DNA of 57,094 nucleotides, taken from an uncultured Alistipes sp. (GTDB lineage Bacteria; Bacteroidota; Bacteroidia; Bacteroidales; UBA932). The position numbers and the translations under genes were made by a program. The stretch is from NCBI GenBank assembly GCA_900544175.1, contig UQUN01000017.1, positions 1 through 57,094 on the forward strand, read 5' to 3'. The notes under the pieces were generated by a model. That model did not search any database and had not been told where the DNA came from. It saw only the letters and a program-made list of their open reading frames with translations. Positions within the stretch are counted from its first letter, which is position 1. Every line of letters starts with the position of its first letter. Below, in pieces: positions 7,918 to 16,436 of this stretch.

Positions 7918-7934
7918 TTCGTTACTCTTTTTGT

Positions 7935-7959
7935 TGTAACGCTATTTTAGGACTAGACA
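7935..7959 (-). repeat. Terminal inverted repeat of the IS (right)
   Basis: Read from 7959 on the minus strand it begins TGTCTAGTCCT and shares the GCGTTACA-type core with the left end. Confidence 0.85.
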
Positions 7960-9231
7960 TAAGAGACCGTACTGCGATTTTTATGTCTTCTCTCCCTATT
8001 ACGGAAACACCGTTCCAGCCGGAGGGAACATGGCAGATGTATCTGTTGCCCGGGACCAGTCTTCGGGTATAGAAGCAAGCGACATAATGTTCGGCAAGAC
8101 AGTCAATTTTATCCGGAAAGAACAGGACCCGCAAGTGGAGCTGTCCCACCTGTTCTCCAGATTGGACTTTGTAATCGAGACCACCTATCCTGCTGACGAT
8201 TTTGACGTTGTAGTACTGTCTGATGTCGAGTTGGGTGGAACTTATAATGCAGAAGAGTGCGTGCTGACCCTTTCAGGAGAAAAAGGGCAGGTAAAGTCAG
8301 CCGGAAAATTCGCTGCAGCAGAAGACGGACTGCTGAAAGGTGTGTCTGCGATAATACCACCGCAGACTTTAAAGGCCGGAGATTTTGCAAATATAATGAT
8401 TGGCGGCAGTGAATACACCTTGACTCTGGATGAAGACCTTGTGCTCGAAGCCGGAAAAGTTGCGCAAGTCACTTTCTCCATTACAGCAGAACCTGGTCAG
8501 CAGGTAGAAGTGAGCGTACCGTACGCGACTGGGAAGAAGAGGTCTTCGACTTTTCTACTGGAAAACTGCTGCCTCCAGGGGAAACCGTTACGGACATAGA
8601 TGGCAATGAATACCCGGTAGTGAAGATTGGCAGCCTTTACTGGATGGGAGCTAACCTCCGCACTACAAAATTGAAAGACGGTACCGAGATACAGAAAATC
8701 GAAAGTCTGGATGAATGGCCGGTTACAGACAAGGCGGCGTACACAGCCTATGAATATGATTTTGAAAACAATATCGAACGCAATGGTCTGCTGTACAACC
8801 GTGTATGCATCGAGTATGAAAAACTTTGTCCGGACGGATGGCATGTGCCAACCACTACCGACTGGGATATGCTGGGTATCTCCCAAGGCGGAAAAGCTGA
8901 TGAATACCAGACTTTTGCAAATGTAACTCAGGGCTTGAAGTCCACCGACGGCTGGAATGACTATCCAGGAACGAATGAAACAGGTTTTAACGGCTACCCT
9001 ACCGGCTACCTCTATTCGTCCTACTCACATATGGACGGCGACACCCCCGTTTACAACAGCGGATTCGCCTATGTCGGAGACTATGCAGGATGGTGGTCGA
9101 CAAGCGGCTTTTGGAGTGAGAGTCTCTTCTTCCGTGCTTTTGTTTCATACAGCCATGATATGGAGAGATTTTCCTGCACGTCAACCTATGCTTTTCCCGT
9201 AAGGTGCGTTGCTGACTATACTGAACAGTAA
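7960..9231 (+). pseudogene. Fimbrillin-like / Fib_succ_major fusion protein, truncated and frameshifted
   Basis: Coding similarity starts directly at the IS edge: the open frame reads YCDFYVFSPYYGNTVPAGG then VELSHLFSRLDFVIETT, a pattern of the fimbrillin family (pilus subunits and their cell-surface relatives). The N-terminal half and signal peptide are missing. At 8515-8524 the sequence is CGTAC twice in tandem; deleting one copy joins QQVEVSV to RDWEEEVFDFSTG and into the second open frame (8620-9231 and upstream). That second part is a Fibrobacter-type paralogous domain (Fib_succ_major): IGSLYWMGANLRTTKL, CPDGWHVPTTTDW, GFNGYPTGY, WWSTSGFWSESLFF, and the end VRCVAD. The original product was therefore a surface fimbrillin with a C-terminal Fib_succ_major domain, perhaps a tip or adhesin subunit. 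Two independent lesions make it non-functional. Confidence 0.8.
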
Positions 9232-9274
9232 CAACATATCTTTTTTAATTGTATAATTTCTAAAAATCCGAAAA

Positions 9275-10156
9275 ATGAAAAATATATTTTTGCTGACTAT
9301 CTTGTCGGTCGCGACTGTTGGATGCACGGCTGTAACACCTGAGACTCCCGGGGACAATGTCCCGGATAATATATTCCGCACAAACATAACCGAAAGCGAT
9401 TTTTCAAATGGAGACAAAATCGGACTCTATATGTTCGAAAGTGCAGATAGTCCGATGACAGGCTATATGCTTGCGGACAATATGCTGATACAGATTCAGA
9501 ACTCCGATGCCGTACTGGAAGGAAATCTGGCCATCCCTGACACCGAAGTGGGCATCTTCGCGTATTATCCCTATTTTTCCGACAACCTCATAACTGACAA
9601 TCACCTCTCGGTATACGTTTTTGAGGATCAAAGAGATTTGAGAAACTACAGAGAGTCGGACCAACAGTATGCGCAACTGCTTGGCTATACCTATACCGGA
9701 GAGCCTGTAGAGCTGGAGTTCGAGCATCTTATGAGCCGCCTTTCTTTCGAGATCAAGCCCGGCAACGGTTTTTCAAGCGCAGACGAGCTCACAGACTGTG
9801 AGATAGTGATTCCGAACATTAAATACCATACCAGCATTTCACTTGAGAAAGCGGAACTGATAGAGCCTGAGGGCATGAGAGATTTCTTCCCATATACAGA
9901 GGAAAAAATCACGGCAGACGGAAAGGTCTCGGGAATATATGCTTTAGTCATCCCTCAAACTCTGTATAAAGGTATGTCCATCGCCAACATTACAATTGGT
10001 CCAGATACGTTCCGCTGCATCCTCGATGAAGACTTTACGATGCGTAAGGGCGTAAGCTACACCATCTCTCTCACACTGGACAAAACCGAAACCAAGAGTA
10101 ATCTCACCCAATGTCATGTCTCCGGGATATCGATAACGGAAAACCCTGAGTGGTAA
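9275..10156 (+). CDS. Fimbrillin family lipoprotein
   Basis: A 293-residue protein with a lipoprotein signal (MKNIFLLTILSVATVGCTAV, Cys at residue 17). The fold pattern is that of the fimbrillin family: FSNGDKIGLYMF near residue 45, VGIFAYYPYFSDN near 90, LEFEHLMSRLSFEI near 150, a strand-rich middle, and ALVIPQTLYKGMSIANITIG toward the end. Members are exported as lipoproteins, some being pilus subunits or anchors. It follows the broken fimbrillin fusion by 43 bases in the same direction and was probably in one operon with it. No Mfa/Fim assembly genes are present, so whether it forms pili is open. Confidence 0.8.
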   Translation: MKNIFLLTILSVATVGCTAVTPETPGDNVPDNIFRTNITESDFSNGDKIGLYMFESADSPMTGYMLADNMLIQIQNSDAVLEGNLAIPDTEVGIFAYYPYFSDNLITDNHLSVYVFEDQRDLRNYRESDQQYAQLLGYTYTGEPVELEFEHLMSRLSFEIKPGNGFSSADELTDCEIVIPNIKYHTSISLEKAELIEPEGMRDFFPYTEEKITADGKVSGIYALVIPQTLYKGMSIANITIGPDTFRCILDEDFTMRKGVSYTISLTLDKTETKSNLTQCHVSGISITENPEW

Positions 10157-10207
10157 ACGGTATATGTATTGTAAAAACAAGGTGCTGTGCTGATTGAACC
10201 TGCTCGA

Positions 10208-10239
10208 TTTGCGTTGCTCCCGGCTTATTATTATATTTG
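10208..10239 (+). promoter_or_regulatory. Promoter of the acyl-CoA ligase gene
   Basis: TTTG at 10208-10211 and TATATTTG at 10232-10239 are separated by exactly 20 bases, a full match to the Bacteroidota TTTG/TAnnTTTG promoter. The ATG follows 26 bases downstream, which supports 10266 as the start rather than an upstream TTG. Confidence 0.75.
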
Positions 10240-10265
10240 TCGAACACAATCTAAAATTCACAGGT

Positions 10266-12041
10266 ATGCTGAAAGAAGTAGCACACATCTACGACCTCCT
10301 TACCGAACTTGAAAAGAGGTTCCCCGACAAACAGGACATGCTTTGTCGCCGCAGTGGCAAGGAATGGATACGCTATAGCGTCAAGGACTATGCCCGTAAA
10401 TCCCACCTTATAGCCTACGCACTTTCAGCCATGGGCTACGGAAAAGGCGACAAAGCAGTGACTATCTGCAACAACCGTCCGGAATGGAACTTTACCGACA
10501 TGGGACTGAGCATGGCCGGCATGATTCACGTACCCGTATATCCGACACTCAGCACAGATGAATATCTGTACATATTCAACCACAGTGATGCCAAAATCAT
10601 TTTCATAGGTACGAAGAGCCAGTACCGGAAAATAGAGCCGATAGTACGGAATATGAAACATCCGGCCAGAATCATACTGATGGATGACGATAAGGACATA
10701 ATGTGCCTACAGGACATATACAAGATGGGACAAGATGCAGAAAGCACACAACACCCTGTAATAGAGAAAATTAAGGCAGAAACAAGTACGGACGAACCGG
10801 CCTCGATCATCTATACGTCAGGTACCACCGGCACACCGAAAGGCGTTATGCTCTCTCATCGTAACCTCATGTTCAATGCATACGCTCATGCGGTAAGGCA
10901 GACCGTACGTCCTGACCAGAAGATGCTCAGCTTCCTTCCACTGTGTCACGTATACGAGAGGAGCATGAACTATGAATATCAATATATCGGCATAAGTATC
11001 TATTATGCAGAGAGTTTAGGTACATTGGCGAGAGATCTTGCAGACTGTCATGCAGACGGTTTCTGTGCAGTCCCCCGCGTACTGGAGATGATGTATTCCA
11101 AACTTGAAGCAGCCGGCAAGCATCTGAAAGGGTTCAGGAAAACTCTATATCAGCATGCATGGTGCTTTGCAAATAACTACGATAATTACAATAACAGCTT
11201 GATATACAGAATAGAACGTGGTTTTTACGACCGAACTGTATACAGTAAATGGAGAAATAGCCTTGGCGGCAAAGAAATGCTCATCGTTTCCGGAGGATCA
11301 TCCATACAAGCAAAAATCATCAGACTTTTCAACGCGGCCAGGCTGCATATCTACGAAGGATACGGCATGACAGAAGCATCTCCTGTCATAGCTGTCAACA
11401 GTCCGGCAGAGGGCATAAACATCATCGGAACGGTAGGTAAGCCTATAGAAGGCACAGAACTGAAATTTGCCGAAGATGGGGAGATCCTGACAAAAGGCCC
11501 ACATGTCATGCTTGGCTACTACAAAAACCAGGAGGCCACAAAAGAAGCCATCGATCAAGACGGCTTTCTGCATACAGGCGATATAGGAAGGATGGTGGAC
11601 GGCAAATACCTGCAGATAACTGACCGCAAAAAGGAGATATTCAAGCTATCGCTTGGAAAATATGTAGCACCGCAGGTAATAGAGAACTTGCTCAAAGAAT
11701 CACCGTATATCCAAAATTGTTTTGTCTTCGGAGAAAATGAGAAATTTGCTTCCGCTATCATAATCCCGGATCTCGAACATATCCGACACTGGGCCAAAGA
11801 GACCGGTCTTGAAGACATGGATGACGAACAGTTGTTAAGATCCCGCGAAACAGTTGCCTTACTTCACAACATCGTAGAACAGACAAACGGCAAGCTTGCC
11901 CCACACGAACACATAAAACGCGAACGCATAATAAATGACGAGTGGACACCCGCCAACGGCCTGCTCTCGCAGACATTAAAACTTAAACGGGCAAAACTTG
12001 CTTCACGCTACAAAGACATCATAAGTGAAATCTATAGATAA
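10266..12041 (+). CDS. Long-chain acyl-CoA synthetase (AMP-forming)
   Basis: A 591-residue ANL-superfamily enzyme starting MLKEVAHIYDLL. It activates a fatty acid to acyl-AMP and then acyl-CoA. Motifs in order: the P-loop-like SIIYTSGTTGTPKGVMLSH, FLPLCHVYERSMNYEY (bubblegum/long-chain type), GYGMTEASPVIAVNSP, LTKGPHVMLGYYKNQEAT, FLHTGDIGRMVDGKYLQITDRKKEIFKLSLGKYVAPQ, and a C-terminal Lys region ending LKLKRAKLASRY. This is the FadD15/long-chain AMP-binding subgroup common in Bacteroidota. An upstream TTG at 10194 extends the frame but lies before the promoter. The downstream GNAT gene overlaps its 3' end by 17 bases. Confidence 0.92.
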   Translation: MLKEVAHIYDLLTELEKRFPDKQDMLCRRSGKEWIRYSVKDYARKSHLIAYALSAMGYGKGDKAVTICNNRPEWNFTDMGLSMAGMIHVPVYPTLSTDEYLYIFNHSDAKIIFIGTKSQYRKIEPIVRNMKHPARIILMDDDKDIMCLQDIYKMGQDAESTQHPVIEKIKAETSTDEPASIIYTSGTTGTPKGVMLSHRNLMFNAYAHAVRQTVRPDQKMLSFLPLCHVYERSMNYEYQYIGISIYYAESLGTLARDLADCHADGFCAVPRVLEMMYSKLEAAGKHLKGFRKTLYQHAWCFANNYDNYNNSLIYRIERGFYDRTVYSKWRNSLGGKEMLIVSGGSSIQAKIIRLFNAARLHIYEGYGMTEASPVIAVNSPAEGINIIGTVGKPIEGTELKFAEDGEILTKGPHVMLGYYKNQEATKEAIDQDGFLHTGDIGRMVDGKYLQITDRKKEIFKLSLGKYVAPQVIENLLKESPYIQNCFVFGENEKFASAIIIPDLEHIRHWAKETGLEDMDDEQLLRSRETVALLHNIVEQTNGKLAPHEHIKRERIINDEWTPANGLLSQTLKLKRAKLASRYKDIISEIYR

Positions 12042-12843
12042 CATACCTGAACTTAGACGGCTCTGGAGACTATGCTTCGATGCAGACAATGCTTTTCTGG
12101 ATCTTTTTTTCGGAGAAGGATTCAGGCTATGCAATTCATACGTACTGGAAAATGACAACGGCACAGTATCTGCCATGTCTATATTCCCGGTGCAGTACAA
12201 AGGACATGTAGGAGGTTATATCTATGGAGTATGTACAGACCCGATGCACAGAGGGCATCATTACGCTTCCACTTTAATGCACGAGGTAGAGCAATTCTAT
12301 CGACAAAACAAGGCCGCCGATTTTCTGTTTCTGAGACCAGCCACTCATTCCCTGTTCGGATACTACAGGGAACAAGGATTCACCTACAACATATACAGAC
12401 ATCGTGACATTCTATCCATTCCTATGATTCCGGCAGAATTAGAGATACAACAGCTGACTGCCAAAAGATATCACACGATACGTCATAGATTCAACTACAC
12501 GAGGGGGATGATAGAATGGTCAGAAGATATGTGCTCATATATTTTATCCTACATCCGATACTGTCAGGGACATGCCGTAGAGATAAATGGAGGCGAATCT
12601 TATCTCCTATCGTATCCGGACCCAGAAAACCAAGAAATCATAATCTGTGAAGAAACCGGCGTTGATGACACAGGATACACAATCCCGCTCATCCTTTCTA
12701 CCCTACGCATTCTATACCCGAATGCCGTTAAAGCCAACATTACACTACCGGCATATTCCGAAAACAAAGAAGAATACCTCCTCTGTAAGCCATTAAGCTT
12801 CTCACCCGAAAATTTCGCCCTATTCAGCTTTGCAATGGAATAG
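12025..12843 (+). CDS. GNAT-family N-acetyltransferase
   Basis: A 272-residue protein with an N-terminal GNAT fold: VSAMSIFPVQYKGHVGGYIYGVCTDPMHRGHHYASTLMHEVEQFY contains the acetyl-CoA binding loop R-G-x-x-x-A, followed by FLRPATHSLFGYYREQGF. The C-terminal half (from about residue 140) is a second domain I cannot name, reminiscent of the two-domain Eis-like acetyltransferases. Substrate unknown. The start appears to be GTG at 12025, inside the end of the acyl-CoA ligase gene, because no ATG precedes the GNAT core. It is convergent with mnmG; only 19 bases separate the stops and they hold a parS-like site. Confidence 0.8.
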   Translation: MKSIDNIPELRRLWRLCFDADNAFLDLFFGEGFRLCNSYVLENDNGTVSAMSIFPVQYKGHVGGYIYGVCTDPMHRGHHYASTLMHEVEQFYRQNKAADFLFLRPATHSLFGYYREQGFTYNIYRHRDILSIPMIPAELEIQQLTAKRYHTIRHRFNYTRGMIEWSEDMCSYILSYIRYCQGHAVEINGGESYLLSYPDPENQEIIICEETGVDDTGYTIPLILSTLRILYPNAVKANITLPAYSENKEEYLLCKPLSFSPENFALFSFAME

Positions 12844-12846
12844 CCT

Positions 12847-12862
12847 TGTTCCACGTGGAACA
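12847..12862. promoter_or_regulatory. parS-like centromere site 1
   Basis: TGTTCCACGTGGAACA is a perfect 16-bp palindrome and fits the broadly conserved ParB-binding parS pattern (TGTTNCACGTGNAACA). It fills almost all of the 19-base gap between the convergent GNAT and mnmG genes, and an identical copy lies at 13244-13259. Confidence 0.85.
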
Positions 12863-14842
12863 CTATCTGCCAAAATAAACAAGAAGGACAGAAATGTCAG
12901 AAGGAGAAACACCCGGAATTCTGGAAGCCTCACCTATTGTTTTCGGCCTGTGTCTTGCAAGTTTGATTCGGGATTCAATAGATAAAGACTGTATTTTTGA
13001 GAAATCAAAATCAGGAGGTATTGTTAAAGACTCCAACCGTTTCAACTTTTTCGCATTGTTTGATTCACGCTCGATATAGCCTCCATACTTAATCTGTATC
13101 TCAAGCCTTCTTAAAACTTCTGGCAGAAGATTGTATTCGTCATTAGAAGGAAAATCAATCTTGAATGTTTCTGGGATTTCCTGAGTTTTAAAAAAGAGAG
13201 AGGCAGAGGACTTTGTTTTTGCGTGACGTGAAAAAGAGATTTTTGTTCCACGTGGAACAAATCTTTTGTATATATCAAGCAGGGACACATCTGGTCGGAC
13301 TACAAGAGTGGAAAGCGGACGGCGTGTACTCAAAGGTGAGGAGCCAATTGACAGAAGATAGTTGTTTACTGTCTCTGGCATTGGACTCAAAGCCGACATC
13401 TCATTAGAAAGTGTACTGACAAGATCACAGCGTTTCTCAAAAAGTCTGAAAATAGGATCACTGACGAGACCTATAGAATGGCCCAAGGGCGTGAGTCTTA
13501 CATCTGCATTATCCTGTCTCAACAATATTCTATACTCAGCCCGTGATGTAAACATACGATAAGGCTCATCAACTCCCTTTGTTACAAGATCATCTACCAA
13601 AACTCCCATATATGACGAATCACGTGTTAGTTCGATGGGAACGTTGCCTTGAAAAACCAAAGCAGCATTTATACCGGCTAACAAGCCTTGTGCTGCGGCC
13701 TCCTCATATCCAGTAGTCCCGTTAACTTGCCCTGCCATATACAGATTGGGTATCACTCGTGATCTAAGGGTATGGTCAAGCAGTGTCGGGTCAAAATAAT
13801 CATACTCTATGGCATAGGCCGGGCGAAGGATATGGACACGGCCGAACCCTTCTACACGGGCCAATGCCTCAGCCTGAACATCAAAGGGAAGGGATGAAGA
13901 GAAACCTTGCACGTAGTATTCAATGGAATCCGCAGTCTCAGGTTCGAGGAATATCTGGTGCGATTCCCTATCTGGAAAAGTACGCAGCTTGTCTTCAATA
14001 CTTGGACAATAGCGAGGACCTATTCCGGATATCCTGCCTGTGAAAAGAGGCGACCGGTCAAACCCGGAATAAAGTATGGAATGAACCTGATGATTTGTAT
14101 GGGCAATATAGCATGGCTTCTGTAAAGAAGGACGGGCCTGAGGAGCGGTAAGATAAGGCAGGTAAGAAAACTTTTCCGGCTCGGAATCTCCGCATTGGAG
14201 CAGAAGCGAAGTCGTATCGACAGTGCGTATATCGACACGGGGAGGTGTACCTGTCTTCATTCTGGACATCGTTATTCCCGATTTACTGAGCTGGTCGGAT
14301 ATAAAACGTGAGGAAGGCTCCCCTACCCTGCCACCTTCCGTCATCCTGTCTCCTACGAAAATACGGCCATTTAAAAAGGTTCCGGCAGTGAGTATGTAAT
14401 ATGATGCTGTAAACTTGCAGCCCAAAGAAGTTGAAAGTGATGTTATACCGGAACTGGAAAAATCAAAGGCGGTAACGGTGTCCTGCCACAGGCTCAGGCC
14501 AGGCGTGTTCTCGACAATCCAGCGCCAGTTCGCAGAAAAAGCCAACCTGTCACACTGCGCACGGGGACTCCACATCGCCGGCCCCTTCGACCTGTTCAAC
14601 ATTCTGAACTGCAGCGTACTGGCATCAGCAACGATGCCTGACATACCGCCTAAAGCATCTATCTCTCTGATTATCTGACCTTTAGCAATACCACCCATGG
14701 AAGGATTACACGACATCTGGGCAATTTTGTTGAAATCCATGGTTATAAGGAGAACCCTGCAGCCCAACTTGGCAGCTGCGACTGAAGCCTCGCATCCAGC
14801 ATGGCCCGCTCCTATCACGATTATATCAAAATCAGTCCTCAT
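12863..14842 (-). CDS. mnmG: tRNA uridine-5-carboxymethylaminomethyl modification enzyme MnmG
   Basis: A 659-residue FAD enzyme which, with MnmE, modifies U34 of certain tRNAs. The FAD-binding GAGHAGCEAS is at the N-terminus. CNPSMGGIAKGQIIREIDALGG and the second signature SGIGPRYCPSIEDK are present, as are MAGQVNGTTGYEEAAAQGL and TSRAEYRILLRQDNADVRLTPLG. The C-terminal tRNA-binding helical domain ends in SRIPGVSPSDISVLLVYFGR. It is longer than the usual 620-630 residues because of an extra segment of roughly 35 residues before RRLEIQIKYGGYIERE, and that segment contains the second parS-like palindrome (coding VPRGT). Its ATG overlaps the ybeY stop (ATGA). Confidence 0.96.
   Translation of the reverse strand: MRTDFDIIVIGAGHAGCEASVAAAKLGCRVLLITMDFNKIAQMSCNPSMGGIAKGQIIREIDALGGMSGIVADASTLQFRMLNRSKGPAMWSPRAQCDRLAFSANWRWIVENTPGLSLWQDTVTAFDFSSSGITSLSTSLGCKFTASYYILTAGTFLNGRIFVGDRMTEGGRVGEPSSRFISDQLSKSGITMSRMKTGTPPRVDIRTVDTTSLLLQCGDSEPEKFSYLPYLTAPQARPSLQKPCYIAHTNHQVHSILYSGFDRSPLFTGRISGIGPRYCPSIEDKLRTFPDRESHQIFLEPETADSIEYYVQGFSSSLPFDVQAEALARVEGFGRVHILRPAYAIEYDYFDPTLLDHTLRSRVIPNLYMAGQVNGTTGYEEAAAQGLLAGINAALVFQGNVPIELTRDSSYMGVLVDDLVTKGVDEPYRMFTSRAEYRILLRQDNADVRLTPLGHSIGLVSDPIFRLFEKRCDLVSTLSNEMSALSPMPETVNNYLLSIGSSPLSTRRPLSTLVVRPDVSLLDIYKRFVPRGTKISFSRHAKTKSSASLFFKTQEIPETFKIDFPSNDEYNLLPEVLRRLEIQIKYGGYIERESNNAKKLKRLESLTIPPDFDFSKIQSLSIESRIKLARHRPKTIGEASRIPGVSPSDISVLLVYFGR
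13244..13259. promoter_or_regulatory. parS-like centromere site 2, inside mnmG
   Basis: An exact copy of the TGTTCCACGTGGAACA palindrome at 12847-12862, 397 bases away, here within coding sequence. In the mnmG frame it contributes the residues VPRGT. Two perfect 16-bp copies so close together cannot be chance. Confidence 0.85.
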
Positions 14843-15354
14843 TTTCCGACAACATTTCCATACTTCTGGTCAAACGGCACTTTACAAGCCGACAAGACGG
14901 CAAGTGCAGCATCCTCGGCAGCATGCATCCTGTCAGCATCCGACTGGACGAGATCATCATAGCCTGTAAGGTGCAGTATACCGTGTATCATGACTCTGTA
15001 CAGCTCTGTGGAGAAGTCCGGTGCGAACTCCGCACTGTTGGCAAGCACGGTATCGAGACTTATGACAATATCCGCAGAGACCTTCGGCATACCGGCAGGA
15101 AAATTGCCGGCATCATGATCGACGACACTGTCCTGAGACTGATAATCGGATGTGTCAAAGGTAATTATGTCGGTATAATAATCATGTCCCAGATACCGGC
15201 GGTTGACATCCAGCACATACGCGTCACTTGCAAAGATATAATTAATATCACCTGGCACGCGATTTTTCTGTACTATGATTTCTTTAATCCAATTTTTAAT
15301 TGCATTTTTGTGTCGCAAAACAAAGGTTGCGTCAATGACTTGAAATGTTATCAT
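14839..15354 (-). CDS. ybeY: Endoribonuclease YbeY (rRNA maturation)
   Basis: A 171-residue metalloenzyme of the UPF0054 family starting MITFQVIDATFVL. It takes part in 16S rRNA 3' maturation and ribosome quality control. The frame extends further upstream, but that would run through the divergent mdh gene. The family core is clear: INYIFASDAYVLDVNRRYLGHDYYTDIITFD, then VSADIVISLDTV, and the metal site MIHGILHLTGYDD. The usual third zinc ligand His of HGxLHLxGYDH is Asp here. The gene is translationally coupled to mnmG (ATGA overlap). Confidence 0.92.
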   Translation of the reverse strand: MITFQVIDATFVLRHKNAIKNWIKEIIVQKNRVPGDINYIFASDAYVLDVNRRYLGHDYYTDIITFDTSDYQSQDSVVDHDAGNFPAGMPKVSADIVISLDTVLANSAEFAPDFSTELYRVMIHGILHLTGYDDLVQSDADRMHAAEDAALAVLSACKVPFDQKYGNVVGK

Positions 15355-15406
15355 GCGGTCTGGTTTTTGCTTAAATTTTTTTGTAAAATTAATAACATTT
15401 ACAACT

Positions 15407-16348
15407 ATGTCAAAAGTTAGTGTAATCGGCGTTGGAAATGTAGGTGCTACCTGCGCCAACGTACTTGCAGGCTGGAACATTGCCAAAGAGATCGTACTTC
15501 TCGACGTCAAAGAAGGTTTTGCAGAGGGCAAGGCCATAGATATCCAGCAGTCAGCGAAAATAATGGGCATCAACTCCAAAATCAAGGGCGTGACCAACGA
15601 CTACAAGGCTACCGCAGGATCAGATGTCGTTGTCATCACATCCGGATTACCCAGAAAACCAGGCATGTCGAGAGAGGATCTGATAGGAACCAACGCAAAA
15701 ATCGTCAGCGAGGTTGTAGCCAACGTGATCAAATACTCTCCCAACACGTTTATCGTCATGGTCTCCAACCCCATGGACACTATGACCTATCTTACATACA
15801 AAACTTCAGGTGTAAAGAAGAACCACCTCATCGGTATGGGCGGAGCACTCGACAGCAGCAGGTTCAACTATTACCTGAGCCTCGCTCTGAACGCCCCTGT
15901 ATGCGATATAGACGGTATGGTAATAGGAGCACACGGTGACGCCACCATGGTTCCTCTTATGAGCAGCGTCAAATACAAAGGCGGAGATGTCACCAAGATA
16001 CTCAACAAAGCCAAAAGGGAAAAAGTAATAGCCGACACAATGGTAGGCGGAGCCACCATTACCAAACTGATGGGAACATCAGCGTTCTATGCTCCCGGAG
16101 CATGCGCAGCAAGCATTGTCAGGGCAATTCTCCACGACGAGAAGCGAATCGTTCCCTGCAGCGTTCCCCAGAACGGTGAGTACGGCGAGGAGGATATCTG
16201 CCTCGGTGTTCCTGTAGTAATAGGCAAGAAAGGCGTCGAGAAGATCGTAAAGCTCAATCTCACTGCAGAGGAAGAGAAAAGATTCCATGAAGGTGCCGAG
16301 AAACAGAGAAACACCAACAAGATACTTCACGACCTTGGACTGATCTGA
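15407..16348 (+). CDS. mdh: Malate dehydrogenase (LDH-like type)
   Basis: A 313-residue NAD-dependent dehydrogenase starting MSKVSVIGVGNVGATCA. It interconverts malate and oxaloacetate, on the reductive route to fumarate and succinate used by Bacteroidota, which pairs functionally with FrdAB at 19.2-21.9 kb. Visible: the dinucleotide-binding GVGNVGA, the substrate-loop Arg residues in SGLPRKPGMSREDLIG (pattern of malate rather than lactate enzymes), VSNPMDTMTYL, and the catalytic His in VIGAHGDATMVPL. The frame continues upstream to 15353, but this ATG gives the normal N-terminus. Confidence 0.95.
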   Translation: MSKVSVIGVGNVGATCANVLAGWNIAKEIVLLDVKEGFAEGKAIDIQQSAKIMGINSKIKGVTNDYKATAGSDVVVITSGLPRKPGMSREDLIGTNAKIVSEVVANVIKYSPNTFIVMVSNPMDTMTYLTYKTSGVKKNHLIGMGGALDSSRFNYYLSLALNAPVCDIDGMVIGAHGDATMVPLMSSVKYKGGDVTKILNKAKREKVIADTMVGGATITKLMGTSAFYAPGACAASIVRAILHDEKRIVPCSVPQNGEYGEEDICLGVPVVIGKKGVEKIVKLNLTAEEEKRFHEGAEKQRNTNKILHDLGLI

Positions 16349-16374
16349 AGTTTTTAACAGATTTTTCAACAATT

Positions 16375-16406
16375 TTTGTGAATTTTCAGAATAATATCTA
16401 ATTTTA
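16375..16406 (+). promoter_or_regulatory. Candidate promoter of the TonB-type gene
   Basis: TTTG at 16375-16378 and TAATTTTA at 16399-16406, 20 bases apart. The -7 box differs from TAnnTTTG only in its last base. The ATG follows 30 bases later. Confidence 0.45.
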
Positions 16407-16436
16407 CCGCTGGAAAATTAGAAATACTGAAATAAA

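Larger units (their letters stand above)
6572..7959 (-). mobile_element. IS3-family insertion sequence, 1388 bp, transposase inactivated
   Basis: The ends are imperfect inverted repeats: TGTCTAGTCCT at 6572-6582 and its complement ending at 7959, with about 21 of 25 positions matching over 6572-6596 and 7935-7959. They begin TG and end CA, as in the IS3 family. Inside lie orfA and orfB in the typical overlapping -1 arrangement on the minus strand. orfA carries an in-frame amber codon, so this copy should not transpose by itself. No target-site duplication is visible: the left flank ends GTACT and the right flank starts TAAGA. The right flank is a fimbrillin gene lacking its 5' part, suggesting a deletion next to the element. 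Confidence 0.9.
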
